Shown here in pieces: positions 33,521-43,821 of a stretch of 64,000 bases of DNA (its first letter is position 1; every line of letters starts with the position of its first letter). The notes below the pieces were generated by a model, which worked only from the letters and a program-made list of their open reading frames with translations, was not told where the DNA came from and searched no databases. The translations under genes were made by a program, and so were the position numbers. This DNA is from Galactobacillus timonensis (GTDB taxonomy: Bacteria; Bacillota_I; Bacilli_A; Erysipelotrichales; Erysipelotrichaceae): assembly GCF_900240265.1 (NCBI RefSeq), contig NZ_LT964740.1, positions 362,834-426,833 on the forward strand. Reading direction: 5' to 3'.

Positions 33521-34141
33521 TCACCTTTTTTCCACCGCATCTACAGGACAAGCCGTCATACAGTTACCACAATGCAGACAGTGTTCCTGTTCAATCACAA
33601 ACGGTATTTTGTCAGGAATGATGCAATTCTGCGGGCAAACTGCTGCACAGCTTCCACAGCCAATACATGTGTCAGTAATAAAATATCCCTCTGCCTTTTT
33701 CATCACGCCTCCAAAGGTAAAAGAGTCACGCTCTATCGGTCTCTTTGAAAGATCGAACCACTCACCGCTGCCCTCATAAATCTGGAACACCGTCAGAGCC
33801 TGCATTGACTCCTCTGTGGGATATATCTTGCGCATATATGGATTTTTCTCAAACAGTTCCGGGATCTTATCCTGTCCAAGCTCCCGAACCTTTCCACGGA
33901 TAGACACAGCCACACTGCTCATGGTATCCTCACCCTTCATTGCAGTCAGGGCAAGAAACTCTCGTTTCTTCAGCCTGTCATAAAAGCCTTTGCCCTTTGC
34001 TGTGAGGAAATACAAACTCGTTTCATCACTGTCCATCATATCGATTGCTGCAGTCACAGGAAGACCTTCGTCATCAACGGTTGCTACAATCGTTCGATGT
34101 ATTTCATTTACTATATAGTCAAGATAGTCTTTTGCTTCCAT
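33521..34141 (-). CDS. Pyridoxamine-5'-phosphate-oxidase-like flavin protein fused to a 2x[4Fe-4S] ferredoxin domain
   Basis: The 206-aa protein has an FMN-binding split barrel (residues 1-135; [20 protein letters not shown], then [15 protein letters not shown]) and a C-terminal ferredoxin with [12 protein letters not shown] and [12 protein letters not shown]. Such fusions are presumed NAD(P)H- or ferredoxin-linked reductases; the substrate is unknown. The ATG at 34141 is preceded by AAGGAGG. It sits downstream of the Rrf2 regulator but is separated from it by a hairpin, so co-regulation is possible rather than shown. Confidence 0.85.
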   Translation of the reverse strand: MEAKDYLDYIVNEIHRTIVATVDDEGLPVTAAIDMMDSDETSLYFLTAKGKGFYDRLKKREFLALTAMKGEDTMSSVAVSIRGKVRELGQDKIPELFEKNPYMRKIYPTEESMQALTVFQIYEGSGEWFDLSKRPIERDSFTFGGVMKKAEGYFITDTCIGCGSCAAVCPQNCIIPDKIPFVIEQEHCLHCGNCMTACPVDAVEKR

Positions 34142-34162
34142 ATCAAATGCCTCCTTATAAAA

Positions 34163-34191
34163 GGACCCCGAAGCTGTCTGCCCCGGAGTCC
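34163..34191 (-). terminator. Intrinsic terminator downstream of rrf2
   Basis: GGACTCCG and CGGGGTCC pair on the minus strand across a 13-nt loop, followed by TTTTAT. It lies 8 bp beyond the rrf2 stop and 22 bp before the flavin/ferredoxin start. Confidence 0.65.
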
Positions 34192-34198
34192 CGTTTTG

Positions 34199-34639
34199 TC
34201 AGGCTTCTTTTGCGAGAATATCCTGCAATCCCGTCCTTAAATCCGCTATTGTGTATTTTTTCATTTCATTTTCCATAGCGTTTTGAATGTCTTTCAGCTT
34301 GTCATCCAAAAGGGCATGAATGTTTCGTCCTACCGGACACTGTGGACTTGGATTCTCATGGAACCGGAACAAGTTCCCGCCCTCTACAGGCTCTATGGCC
34401 TGATATACATCATAGAAGGATATATCCGACAGCGCTCTTGTTGGCGAAATTCCACCGGTTCCTCTTGCTACTGTTATAAGCCCTGCACTTTGCAGCTGCG
34501 TGAGTATTTTTCGAATGATAACCGGATTCGTTCCTATGCTTCTTGCAAGAAAATCACTCGTAACCTTATATTCATCCTTAAACGTATCCACACATGTGAA
34601 GATATGCAAAGCTACGGTAAATCTGCTCGATATCTGCAT
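34199..34639 (-). CDS. Rrf2-family transcriptional regulator
   Basis: The 146-aa protein has the Rrf2 winged helix (MQISSRFTVALHIFTCVDTF, then SDFLARSIGTNPVIIRKILT, then QSAGLITVARGTGGI). The middle segment has only one Cys (PQCPVGRN) instead of the three that hold the Fe-S cluster in IscR/NsrR, so it resembles the CymR/YwnA-type group without a cluster. The ATG at 34639 has GGAGG 8 nt upstream. Matching palindromic operators lie upstream of this gene and of the adjacent NTF2-like gene. Confidence 0.88.
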   Translation of the reverse strand: MQISSRFTVALHIFTCVDTFKDEYKVTSDFLARSIGTNPVIIRKILTQLQSAGLITVARGTGGISPTRALSDISFYDVYQAIEPVEGGNLFRFHENPSPQCPVGRNIHALLDDKLKDIQNAMENEMKKYTIADLRTGLQDILAKEA

Positions 34640-34674
34640 AGAAACCACCTCCGGCCACCATATTACATCATGCG

Positions 34675-34697
34675 CGATGTAATTTCAATGGTTACAT
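34675..34697. promoter_or_regulatory. Predicted Rrf2 operator upstream of rrf2
   Basis: GATGTAA and TTACATT flank a 9-nt spacer containing TCAATG, 35 bp upstream of the rrf2 start. The same 7-9-7 palindrome, including TCAATG in the spacer, recurs at 35558-35580. A further inverted pair, ATTACATC/GATGTAAT (34661-34682), overlaps this site. Confidence 0.65.
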
Positions 34698-35470
34698 TAG
34701 AACTTGCCGTTCTGGTTCTGCCAGGTCTCTTTGTCAGCAATGGTTTCCATAACATCCCAATGCTCTGCCACCTTGCCGTTCTCAATTCTCCACAGATCGT
34801 AGTACGAGGTAGGAGCTCCGCCAAAGGTACCTTCGGAAACAGCCAGCACATAATTGCCCTGTGCAAGAACCTGATGCACGGTATCGTAAATCATCTGAAT
34901 GCCCTGCTTTCCAAGTGCCTCCAGAGCAGCGCCGAGACCGGAAAGGCCATCCGCAATTCCTGTGTTGTGCTGAATATAGGTATCGCCGTCAAAGTAGGAA
35001 GGTGTCTTTTCAGGAGCCTTGCCCTGCATTACATCATGAAGGAAGTTCTTGATGATATCACGGTTTTCCTCCGTCTTATCGAGGTCTTCCAACGAGTCGT
35101 ACCCGTCAACCTGTGTATGACCGGACGGATTCGGAGCTGCCTTGGCTGCGAGATTGTCCCAATGCTCTGCAATCTTGCCGTCATCATCGAAACGGAAGAT
35201 GTCAAAAGCGACCTGCTCGCCAGCTCCTGCAAAGTTGTAGATCGTCTGCAGGAAGACCTTGTCTCCGTCCTCAAAAGCCCGGATATTATTGACTGTGGTC
35301 TTTACAGGAGCAGATGCAAGGTAAGCAACGCTGCCCACGAAAGCCTCAGCGCCCGTGCCATAAGCGAGGTTGTGCTGAATGTAACCAGGAGCAAGGAGCT
35401 CCTTAGCTTTTGCGGTATCACCGCTTGCGAATGTGCCGATGAGAGCCAGTGCTTTTTCTTTGTTTGCCAT
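34697..35470 (-). CDS. NTF2/SnoaL-like protein with tandem domains
   Basis: The 257-aa protein contains two SnoaL/NTF2-like cone domains: residues 1-120 (YIQHNLAYGTGAEAFVGSVA, then VAFDIFRFDDDGKIAEHWDN) and 130-257 (YIQHNTGIADGLSGLGAALE, then YYDLWRIENGKVAEHWDVME). Duplicated YIQHN and AEHWD motifs show an internal repeat. The family includes cyclases, isomerases and stress-linked proteins; the substrate is unknown. AAGGAGG precedes the ATG. The Rrf2-type operator at 35558-35580 suggests regulation by the neighbouring regulator. Confidence 0.85.
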   Translation of the reverse strand: MANKEKALALIGTFASGDTAKAKELLAPGYIQHNLAYGTGAEAFVGSVAYLASAPVKTTVNNIRAFEDGDKVFLQTIYNFAGAGEQVAFDIFRFDDDGKIAEHWDNLAAKAAPNPSGHTQVDGYDSLEDLDKTEENRDIIKNFLHDVMQGKAPEKTPSYFDGDTYIQHNTGIADGLSGLGAALEALGKQGIQMIYDTVHQVLAQGNYVLAVSEGTFGGAPTSYYDLWRIENGKVAEHWDVMETIADKETWQNQNGKF

Positions 35471-35557
35471 GATGGTATCCTCCTTAGATTTTCACTAATT
35501 ATTTATCAGTTGTAACCTTTGCGGTTTCATCTGACGGCAAGAATATAGCATCTCAAA

Positions 35558-35580
35558 GATGTAACGTCAATGATTACATC
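35558..35580. promoter_or_regulatory. Predicted Rrf2 operator upstream of the NTF2-like gene
   Basis: GATGTAA-N9-TTACATC is a perfect 7-bp inverted repeat with the spacer CGTCAATGA, 88 bp upstream of the gene start. It matches the operator upstream of rrf2 in half-sites, spacing and spacer core. Confidence 0.7.
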
Positions 35581-35599
35581 AACATTTTTTTCAAATAAA

Positions 35600-35630
35600 A
35601 ATTCCGGACGCCTTTTGTGCATTCGGAATT
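35600..35630 (-). terminator. Intrinsic terminator downstream of the CPBP protease gene
   Basis: AATTCCG pairs with CGGAATT on the minus strand, followed by TTTATTTG. It is 57 bp beyond the CPBP stop. Confidence 0.5.
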
Positions 35631-35686
35631 AATTGTGAACCTCCCCACCGATGAGGGCAGTGTGTAGGAGCCTTAGGGTGTCATAT

Positions 35687-36490
35687 TTATTGTCCCTGCA
35701 GCCCGAAATTTTTAGTCTTCCGGTATCGAACAAAAAATATCCCCATTAAGACCACATTCAAAATCGTCACTACGATACTTGCTTCTATTTTGTACTCTCC
35801 TCCTGACAGGAGCTTATTTGCAGAAGCTGTCATGATCAAAATACTCGGATAATCATCGGCAAGACTAACCCCTCCGAGAATCAATGCCCCGATGATATTC
35901 CATATGGAATGCGCCATTATGGGTGCAAGAATTGTCTTCTCTGACTCATATAGTGCCGTAGTAAAAAGACACATCGTAACAACGTTTATGACAGGAATAA
36001 CTCCCGCTTCAAATGCTCCGCCATGCATAAACGTAAATATCGCGGTTGTAACAATAACGGCTGCGGGAAGATTGAATCTTTCTTTCAAAAGCTGATATAT
36101 ATATCCTCTTACAAGGAGTTCCTGCATGATAACATTAAGAAACGCCGAAAGAATCCAAAGCCATAAGAGCGAGATTTCATTCTTACCGATAATTTCCAGT
36201 TGTTTAGAAAAAATAAGAATGGCCGCAGCTGCTCCAATCCAGATGATACCTATTACAATTCCTGACAGTGCCCCTTTTCCTATGTTTTCTTTTATTGGTA
36301 TGTTTATGGTTTTCTTCTCGAACAGCCAGAAAGCCACTGTGAACAGTATCATGACAGCCAATGGGATCAGCTCCGCGAAAAATCTCCATACAGCGGGATT
36401 GTCGCTTGGAATATCAATGATTCCGGACAGCACAGCCCATCCTATAAAGAAAACCACGATCTTCACAATTGTAATCAATAATTTCTTCAA
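35687..36490 (-). CDS. CPBP-family intramembrane glutamic protease (Abi/CAAX-type)
   Basis: The 267-aa protein has about eight TM segments and the CPBP motifs QELLVRGYIYQLL (about residues 139-151, variant of EExxxR), FTFMHGG, and APIMAHSIWNIIGA. Members cleave membrane proteins or act in bacteriocin self-protection. The best start is TTG at 36490, 10 nt after GGAGG. It has its own terminator and is otherwise isolated. The first Glu of the usual EE pair is Gln here, a common variant. Confidence 0.85.
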   Translation of the reverse strand: MKKLLITIVKIVVFFIGWAVLSGIIDIPSDNPAVWRFFAELIPLAVMILFTVAFWLFEKKTINIPIKENIGKGALSGIVIGIIWIGAAAAILIFSKQLEIIGKNEISLLWLWILSAFLNVIMQELLVRGYIYQLLKERFNLPAAVIVTTAIFTFMHGGAFEAGVIPVINVVTMCLFTTALYESEKTILAPIMAHSIWNIIGALILGGVSLADDYPSILIMTASANKLLSGGEYKIEASIVVTILNVVLMGIFFVRYRKTKNFGLQGQ

Positions 36491-36715
36491 AAAGCCTGTT
36501 CCTCCTGATATAACGTGTAATTATTGTATTTTAGCATCACCACTATTCCGACATCTATCTCACAGCCACACCCCCAACATCTAACCCGGCTGCTCAAGAG
36601 AGTGACATCTATCGTGGCAACTCAACCACCTGCACTATTTGACCTGATTTGCCTTTAGATAAGTTAGCGAGAAGCGTTTTTCCTGCCCGATGTTAAATTC
36701 CTCCGATTGTCCGAA

Positions 36716-36738
36716 AACCGCAGTATTTATGCGGTTTC
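36716..36738. terminator. Bidirectional hairpin upstream of the CPBP gene
   Basis: AAACCGCA and TGCGGTTT form a perfect 8-bp stem with a 7-nt loop. It lies between the CPBP start and the broken trbL, near the junction where ICE-B homology ends (about 36788). The rest of the gap 36491-36780 holds no recognisable gene. Confidence 0.5.
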
Positions 36739-36780
36739 TGACCACTTTCCTATGATTTCTTAGTGAGCAGTACTACTGTC

Positions 36781-37518
36781 TCAACGTGCATAGATGCCGA
36801 CACAGATCATGATCAGGAATCCCTGAAAGCCCAGCGCACAGATGGAACGGAAATAGTTCTGACCGATCTGACTCTGTTCCCGGTTCGCAAAGGTCGCAAA
36901 CGGAATCGGGGCAAGGCTTGTCATCAGGTAGATCTCGATCATGCGTCCGTAAATGATGACAAAGATAATGATCGACATGATCCACATGGCAACATGCAGC
37001 AAGAGTGACTGCATAAAGATACCCAGTAACGGTCCAGGTTTCAACGCCATCAGCGTATCTTCCATCTGCGAGAGCGCATCGCTGCTGACCGCTGTAGAGC
37101 CGGAGATTATGCCGGCACTGCTTGCAATGACCTGCTGGGCCACATCAAATACCGCCATTACGATATTGAACGTGTTCGTGATCAGCATGACCGCCACGAA
37201 GGTCTTGAAGATCCACTTGAAGAAAATCCATGTTTCAAAGTTTGCCAGATTGTTGTGATCGATAATCAGCTGAATCAGCTCGTAACAGGCAATGAAGGTC
37301 AGGATCATCCCCGCGATGGGGATGATCACCGACTCTGATACATTCCGGATCATAGAAAAGACGCCCGGAGAGAAATTCGCGGGCGTCGTCCCTACCTGTG
37401 AAGCGATACTGCCAACCTGCTGATTGACAGAATCGAAGATACCGGTGAAGTTGTTCATGATCCCGCCCACGAGCATTTTCTTCAGCCAATCTGCGATCTG
37501 CTGAAGGATCGTGTCCAT
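36781..37518 (-). pseudogene. C-terminally truncated TrbL/VirB6-like gene of ICE-B
   Basis: The 245-aa frame (MDTILQQIADWLKKMLVGGI) matches the intact ICE-A copy until GIYA, then ends in R and stop; the final 45 or so residues (a last TM segment) are missing. DNA similarity to ICE-A stops at about 36788 (TGCATAGATGCC), marking a deletion or recombination junction. Everything expected further downstream in an ICE (prgI, virB4, relaxase) is absent. Confidence 0.88.
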
Positions 37519-37541
37519 CTAGCGGTCTCCTCCCTCCTGTC

Positions 37542-37637
37542 TCAGTCAAACAGCCCGGTAAGAAGCGGAACAAGAATCGTCCCGATCAGGGCGACACCGC
37601 CGCCTGCCATCAGCTGTTTCATGCCCTGAGACTTTGC
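37542..37637 (-). pseudogene. 3' part of the maff2 gene of ICE-B, cut by the tet(W) element
   Basis: This encodes KSQGMKQLMAGGGVALIGTI and ends LLTGLFD. The upstream half is at 51087-51211. Joining the two at TTTGC gives an uninterrupted Maff2 protein that matches the intact copy at 21120-21332. Confidence 0.9.
37633..37637. repeat. TTTGC repeat at the left junction of the tet(W) element
   Basis: The five bases TTTGC occur at the left junction here and at 51087-51091 on the right. They probably contain the crossover dinucleotide used by the serine recombinase. Confidence 0.6.
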
Positions 37638-37723
37638 TTATGTGTGATAAAGAAGTAATAGAAGTGTAAAAAATTTTGCCGTTCCTATCCGGCACTTGGC
37701 CATTGTGTCGGATAGGTCGGGCG

Positions 37724-39373
<1,650 letters not shown>

Positions 39374-39454
39374 CTATTCCGTAGCTTTATTGTACCACGG
39401 AATAGCGGGGGCTGTATAGCGGCAAAAGTGTAAAATCTGCTTCTTTATGGTTTG

Positions 39455-39643
39455 TCAAATTGCCGGTTTTTGTGTAGCAGCGGCTTCCGCTTCCAGTACC
39501 CGCGCCATTTTGTCGGCGGCGGTGGTGGTAGTGTCTTTCTTGAAATAGCCGGACACGACAAGGACGGAATTGCCCATGCGGATTTCCGTCACGCAGTCGG
39601 GGCGGCGGGCGGTGCGGGTGTCGTGCTGCTTGTTATCTGTCAT
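39455..39643 (-). CDS. tnpW: TnpW family small protein
   Basis: This 62-aa protein (MTDNKQHDTRTARRPDCVTE, then RMGNSVLVVSGYFKKDTTTT) is a TnpW-type protein, usually located beside tnpX in Tn4451-like elements. It is not essential for excision in Tn4451, and its role is unclear. The ATG at 39643 lies 15 bp after the DnaC-like stop behind AAAGGAG. Confidence 0.78.
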   Translation of the reverse strand: MTDNKQHDTRTARRPDCVTEIRMGNSVLVVSGYFKKDTTTTAADKMARVLEAEAAATQKPAI

Positions 39644-39657
39644 AGGCAATACTCCTT

Positions 39658-40500
39658 TCAGTCGGTAATCAGTTTCTTCATGCTCTCCATTTTCCGCTTG
39701 GCGGTTTCCTGCCGGAAGTTGTCGCCGGTAAAGCGTACCGGGACGCACATGGAAAGCAGCCGGTCATAAATCCGGGAATGGGCGGTGTCCTCCGGGTTTC
39801 GCAGGTCGTCCAGCGTGAGGTTGGTCGTGACGATCAGCGGCTTGCCGCTGCGGTAACGGCTGTCAATCACATTGAAAACCTGTTCCAGCCCGTAGTCGGT
39901 GCCGCGTTCCATGCCAAAGTCGTCAAGGATCAGCAGCGGATAGCGGCAAAGGCGGGAAATGTACTCGTTGCGCCCCTCAAAGCTGGCGGCAAGGTCATTG
40001 AGGATCAGGGCAAAGTTCGTCATGTGGACGGGGATTTCTTTCTCCATGAGGGCGTTTGCGATACAGCCCGCAAGGTAGCTTTTCCCGGTTCCTACGCCGC
40101 CCCAGAACAGGCAGCCGATATTGTCTGTCCGCATATCCTCCCAATGCTCCACATACCGGCGGGCAAGCCCGGCCTGCGGGTTCCTGCCGTTGTCATTCTC
40201 GAAAGTCCAGTCCCGCATGGCGGGGTCGGTAAAGCCCCGGCGTTTCAGTTCTTCCACGGTGTCAAGGTGCCTGCGCCGCTTTTCGGCGGCTTCCCGTTCC
40301 TCGCGGGCGGTTTTCTGGCAGTCGCACTCTGCCGGGTGGCGGTCGCGCCCGAAGATAGCGGCCTTATCCGGCGCAAAATAGGCTTCTTTCGGCTTGCGGC
40401 ACTTGCCGCAGTACAGCAAACCGTCCTCGCCGGTGTAGTCCTCCGGCTCCGGGGTGGTGGCCGTCATATTCTCCAAAACAGCGTTGATTTCGTTCTTCAT
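39658..40500 (-). CDS. DnaC/IstB-like ATPase of the tet(W) element
   Basis: The 280-aa protein starts MKNEINAVLENMTATTPEPE and has zinc ligands (CGKCRKP, then CDCQKTA), Walker A WGGVGTGKSYLAG, Walker B LLILDDFGME, and VTTNLTLDDL. It resembles the ICE-A homologue in plan and partner gene. A 4-bp overlap with the replisome-organizer gene indicates coupled translation, supporting a helicase-loading role for replication of the excised element. Confidence 0.9.
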   Translation of the reverse strand: MKNEINAVLENMTATTPEPEDYTGEDGLLYCGKCRKPKEAYFAPDKAAIFGRDRHPAECDCQKTAREEREAAEKRRRHLDTVEELKRRGFTDPAMRDWTFENDNGRNPQAGLARRYVEHWEDMRTDNIGCLFWGGVGTGKSYLAGCIANALMEKEIPVHMTNFALILNDLAASFEGRNEYISRLCRYPLLILDDFGMERGTDYGLEQVFNVIDSRYRSGKPLIVTTNLTLDDLRNPEDTAHSRIYDRLLSMCVPVRFTGDNFRQETAKRKMESMKKLITD

Positions 40501-41249
40501 AAACTCTCGCCCTCCTTGCATGAGTAGTCTGGTATGCCCTTTTTCGGGGCTTTCTTAGTTGCGTCCTCCTGCGCCCATTTGTAGATGGTGGCGGCATGGC
40601 TCTTGTATCGCTTGCCGCTGGACGCGATATGGCAGGATAGCCGGTCAATGTAATAGTCCCATTTGCCGGGCAGGTCTGCTTTCAGCCCGTCCAGTTCCGA
40701 TTGCGAAAGAAAAACATTTTCATACCGGCCATAGGCGGCGCGGGCGGGTTGTCCCGTATCTAACTCTCGCTCTCTCTCTTTTTCTATCTCTTTCTCTATC
40801 TCTATCTCTGGCGGACAAATGTCCGCTTGATATGGTGGACATTTGTCCGCCCCGGCCTTTGGCAAGGCTTTCTGCTCCTGCAAAGCCAGCCTTGCCCGCC
40901 GTTTTCGCTCCCCCTCGGTAGAGGATTGGCCGATCAGTAGTTCAATGTTGCTCATATACAGTGCGCCGTTCTGTAACGGCTCCACAAGCCCCAGCTTCAT
41001 AAAAATCTGCAAGGCCCGTTCTACGGTGCCGACTTGCTGACGGGTAATGGTGGCAATCATCTGCGCGGTGTAGGGGATATTTTCATCAAGCTGCAACTTC
41101 CCGCCGTTTTTCAGCGATTTCAGGTACAGTTTCAAGAGGATGTTGGAATAGAGGATACCGTCCTGCATACTTTCCAGCAGCACAATGGCGTCCTCGTCAA
41201 AGTAATTCTCTTTCAGCTTGAGGTAGTAGTATTTTCGGTTGTCTGACAT
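40497..41249 (-). CDS. Replisome-organizer/initiator-like protein of the tet(W) element
   Basis: The 250-aa protein starts MSDNRKYYYLKLKENYFDED, the N-terminal domain of phage replisome organizers, followed by an HTH-like ITRQQVGTVERALQIFMKLG, a charged EIEIEKEIEKERERE linker, and YGRYENVFLSQSELDGLKAD with SSGKRYKSHAATIYKWA. It is paired with a DnaC-like loader. The start at 41249 follows AAAGGAGG. Confidence 0.85.
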   Translation of the reverse strand: MSDNRKYYYLKLKENYFDEDAIVLLESMQDGILYSNILLKLYLKSLKNGGKLQLDENIPYTAQMIATITRQQVGTVERALQIFMKLGLVEPLQNGALYMSNIELLIGQSSTEGERKRRARLALQEQKALPKAGADKCPPYQADICPPEIEIEKEIEKERERELDTGQPARAAYGRYENVFLSQSELDGLKADLPGKWDYYIDRLSCHIASSGKRYKSHAATIYKWAQEDATKKAPKKGIPDYSCKEGESL

Positions 41250-41361
41250 GGTTCCTCCTTTGGGTGGATTTGGGGTGTTTGTACGCATTTAGAACGCCGT
41301 TTCCGGGGGAAAAGGATAAATGTATCGCGTACCCTTTGACACCCACGAAAAAAGCCTTGAT

Positions 41362-41748
41362 TTATGCGGGTTTGAAAGGCTCTAAAGCGTGACATCTCTG
41401 CCTTTGTTTCCGCTTTCTCTCGGCGGCGCGGATTTTCTTCATGCGCCCGGCGCAGTCGGGGCAGTATTTCCCCCGGTTGGATTTGGGGACAAAGGCCGCT
41501 CCGCAGACGGCACACCGTTTCCGGCTCCCCCGGTATAAGAGGGCTGCGGACAGCTCCCCGTCAAGGGGCAGGACAGCCACACGGAACCAGCGGCACATGA
41601 GGGAAAGGGAAATGCTCTGGACGCACACGCAAGGCTCCCCGTCGTCTAACAGCAGGCAGTTCCCCTCGTCGTAGTTACAGCACTCATGTACCAGCCGCCG
41701 CGCCCGCCGGTGCTGGCGGTAGTCCATGCGGGGCAGGTTATCGCTCAT
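41362..41748 (-). CDS. Cysteine-rich VLP protein of the tet(W) element
   Basis: The 128-aa protein (MSDNLPRMDYRQHRRARRLV) contains HECCNYDEGNCLLLDDGEPC and CAVCGAAFVPKSNRGKYCPDC, two probable zinc knuckles, and a basic tail (RKRKQRQRC). Small cysteine-rich proteins like this accompany relaxase genes in Clostridial mobilizable elements; the function is unknown. It overlaps the relaxase gene end by 11 bp. Confidence 0.75.
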   Translation of the reverse strand: MSDNLPRMDYRQHRRARRLVHECCNYDEGNCLLLDDGEPCVCVQSISLSLMCRWFRVAVLPLDGELSAALLYRGSRKRCAVCGAAFVPKSNRGKYCPDCAGRMKKIRAAERKRKQRQRCHALEPFKPA

Positions 41749-43372
41749 GGCTCTGCTCCTTTCTGCGGTGCGGCTCGTCCCGGCGCAAAATCTGGTTGAT
41801 ATTCCGCTTGACGGTCTGCAACTCCTTGAACCGCTGCTTCTGTTCGTGATAGGTGTTATACAGGCCGTCTTTCTCGGAGATAAGCTGCTCGATCTCGGCC
41901 TGCAACGCTTTCCGGGCGGGCAGCTTGGTAATGCCATGCGCCTTGAAATACCGGGCGGCTGCGTCGGCTATGATAAAATCGCTCTCATGGGCCTGCCGGT
42001 ATGCGGCGCGGGCTTTCTCGGATTTCTGCGCTTTCAACCCGTCGCGGGCGGGCTTGGTCTGGGCGTAGGCCAACACCTGCCGCTGCAACTCCTTTTTCCC
42101 TTGCAGCTTCGTTTCCAGTGCTTTCAGTTCGCCGCTGGTCTGGCGCATTTTCTGATAGGCGGTGTCAACGGCGGCTTCTAACTGCTCCGGGGAAGTAAAG
42201 CCGTATTGCTGGTAGACGGACAGCGTTTTGGCGGCCTGCTTCAGATTGTGTATCTTCGCCCAGCGTTCATAGCCCCGGCCTTTGCCCTCGGCCATTTTCT
42301 GCTCAATGTCCACAAGCCGCTGCACTCCGTCCTGTTTCGGGGCGGCTATCTCGGCTCTGGCAACCTGCAAGCGGTCTTTTATGGTGCGTGGGGGATCGGG
42401 GGATCTGGCTGGCGCTTCGGCTGCTCTGGCGGCATTCTGCTCCAAAACGGCAAGGACGGCGGTGCGGTCAAAATCGTCGCCCAGCTTCCGGGCGGTGATG
42501 GGCTTTGTCCTGTCCGGCGTGAGATAGGACAGCCGCCCCCGGCTCTCCTTGACGGTCACACCCTCCCGCAGCAGCAGAGAGGAAAACTCGTCAAAGCTGG
42601 CGGCGGTGGCAAGGGCTTTCCGTATGGTCTGCCGCAGCTTTTCCTTGTTCGTTTCAAACTTGGTCTGCCGGGGCGTGATACCATCGGCAATCATGGGGGC
42701 GTTCTGCTTGTCCAGCGCGGCTTGTCCCTTTTTCTGCGCCCAATACTCCCGGTCGGTGATGCGGTTCTTGCTGCCGTTCAAGAGGTCGATTTGGTAAAGC
42801 CCCTCCCGGTGGCACATCTCCATGACTTCGGATTTGAAGTAGCGCAGGGCAGCGTCGGTACATCGGTGCTTGCAGCCGGCTTTCGTGTCGGCTGGCCTGT
42901 CCATGTAGGGCAGGAACGGCACTTCCTCAATCCGCAGGCTGTTTATGACGATATGCACATGAATGTTGCCGCTGTGGTTATGCCCGTCCGGGTGGGTGCA
43001 GACAAGGGCTTGGTGGCCGGGGAAATGTTCTTTACAGAATTGCTCCCCCAACGCCTGCGCCCGGTCTACGGTCAGGCCGTTGTCCGGCCCGTCCCGCGGG
43101 TCAAAGCTGATGATGTAGTGGTGGCTTTTCACATCTTCCCGCCGCTGGTTTTTCTCATAGCGGAGATTGGCCCGCATACACGCAACGGCAAAATCCTCCC
43201 CGCCGCAGTTCAGCGTAGACAGCCGGTAGTCCTCGCGGGGGATAAGCCTGCCGGTTTCATCAAGGACGGGCTTCATGGTAAATTCGTCATGCTCAAAGAG
43301 CAGGTATTGTTCGGCGGCTCCGTAGTCGGCGTTTTTAGAGTTGATATGTTTGAGTGTTGCCAACCGCGTCAC
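41738..43372 (-). CDS. Relaxase/mobilization nuclease of the tet(W) element
   Basis: The 544-aa protein (GTG start at 43372) has the HHYIISFDPRDG motif and the histidine triad in HNHSGNIHVHIVINS near residue 135. The C-terminal half carries WAQKKGQAALDKQN and coiled coils. It would nick the element's oriT and allow mobilization by a helper such as ICE-A. The start overlaps mobC by 38 bp. Confidence 0.92.
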   Translation of the reverse strand: MTRLATLKHINSKNADYGAAEQYLLFEHDEFTMKPVLDETGRLIPREDYRLSTLNCGGEDFAVACMRANLRYEKNQRREDVKSHHYIISFDPRDGPDNGLTVDRAQALGEQFCKEHFPGHQALVCTHPDGHNHSGNIHVHIVINSLRIEEVPFLPYMDRPADTKAGCKHRCTDAALRYFKSEVMEMCHREGLYQIDLLNGSKNRITDREYWAQKKGQAALDKQNAPMIADGITPRQTKFETNKEKLRQTIRKALATAASFDEFSSLLLREGVTVKESRGRLSYLTPDRTKPITARKLGDDFDRTAVLAVLEQNAARAAEAPARSPDPPRTIKDRLQVARAEIAAPKQDGVQRLVDIEQKMAEGKGRGYERWAKIHNLKQAAKTLSVYQQYGFTSPEQLEAAVDTAYQKMRQTSGELKALETKLQGKKELQRQVLAYAQTKPARDGLKAQKSEKARAAYRQAHESDFIIADAAARYFKAHGITKLPARKALQAEIEQLISEKDGLYNTYHEQKQRFKELQTVKRNINQILRRDEPHRRKEQSHER

Positions 43373-43733
43373 CTACTTTCTTTAAGACTTCATACTTGAG
43401 GGCGGCAAGGTCGGCTATGGCGGCGCGTACCTCGCCGGACAACGCATGATAGGGCGCGCCGTACTCGTTCAGATACCGGGCAATCTGGTTGAGGTTGCCG
43501 CCGATCCTGCCGTACTCGGCTGCGAGCTTCCCGACAGCGGAGAGCAGTTCGTCATTGACCGACGACACATGGAGTACGGGGCGTATGGTGGTACGCCGGA
43601 TCGCCTGCCGGAGAAATTCCGACTGGCTGATACCATAGGGCGCAAGCCGCGCTGTGAAGTCGGCGTATTCATCTTCGGTCAGCCGGGTTTTCACAACGCG
43701 GCTGCGGTGGGGTGTGTTGTATTTTTTTCGCAT
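43335..43733 (-). CDS. mobC: MobC relaxosome protein of the tet(W) element
   Basis: The 132-aa protein has an RHH-type N-terminus (RVVKTRLTEDEYADFTARL, then GISQSEFLRQAIRR) and the MobC core AEYGRIGGNLNQIARYLNEY. AAGGAGG precedes the ATG at 43733. It lies directly beside the predicted oriT (43801-43821). Confidence 0.88.
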   Translation of the reverse strand: MRKKYNTPHRSRVVKTRLTEDEYADFTARLAPYGISQSEFLRQAIRRTTIRPVLHVSSVNDELLSAVGKLAAEYGRIGGNLNQIARYLNEYGAPYHALSGEVRAAIADLAALKYEVLKKVGDAVGNTQTYQL

Positions 43734-43800
43734 GGTCGTGACCTCCTTTCTTGCCGCATGAGCGCGGCGGGGATAAGCGGCGCAAGCCGCATAGCAGGGT

Positions 43801-43821
43801 TTGGGGAAGGCACTCCCCAAC
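43801..43821 (-). other. Predicted origin of transfer (oriT) of the tet(W) element
   Basis: On the minus strand CTTGTTGGGGA is followed by a hairpin (TTGGGG and CCCCAA arms) and then ACCCTGC, 68 bp upstream of mobC. A short hairpin adjacent to a GC-rich nick-like motif next to mobC is the usual layout. A related sequence lies at 5991-6019. The rest of 43734-44250 contains no recognised gene. Confidence 0.5.

Noticed and set aside
42206..43399. 397-aa open frame on the plus strand in the tet(W) element
   Set aside because: It is antisense to the relaxase gene; the GC-rich codon bias opens long reverse frames. No start signal or domain.
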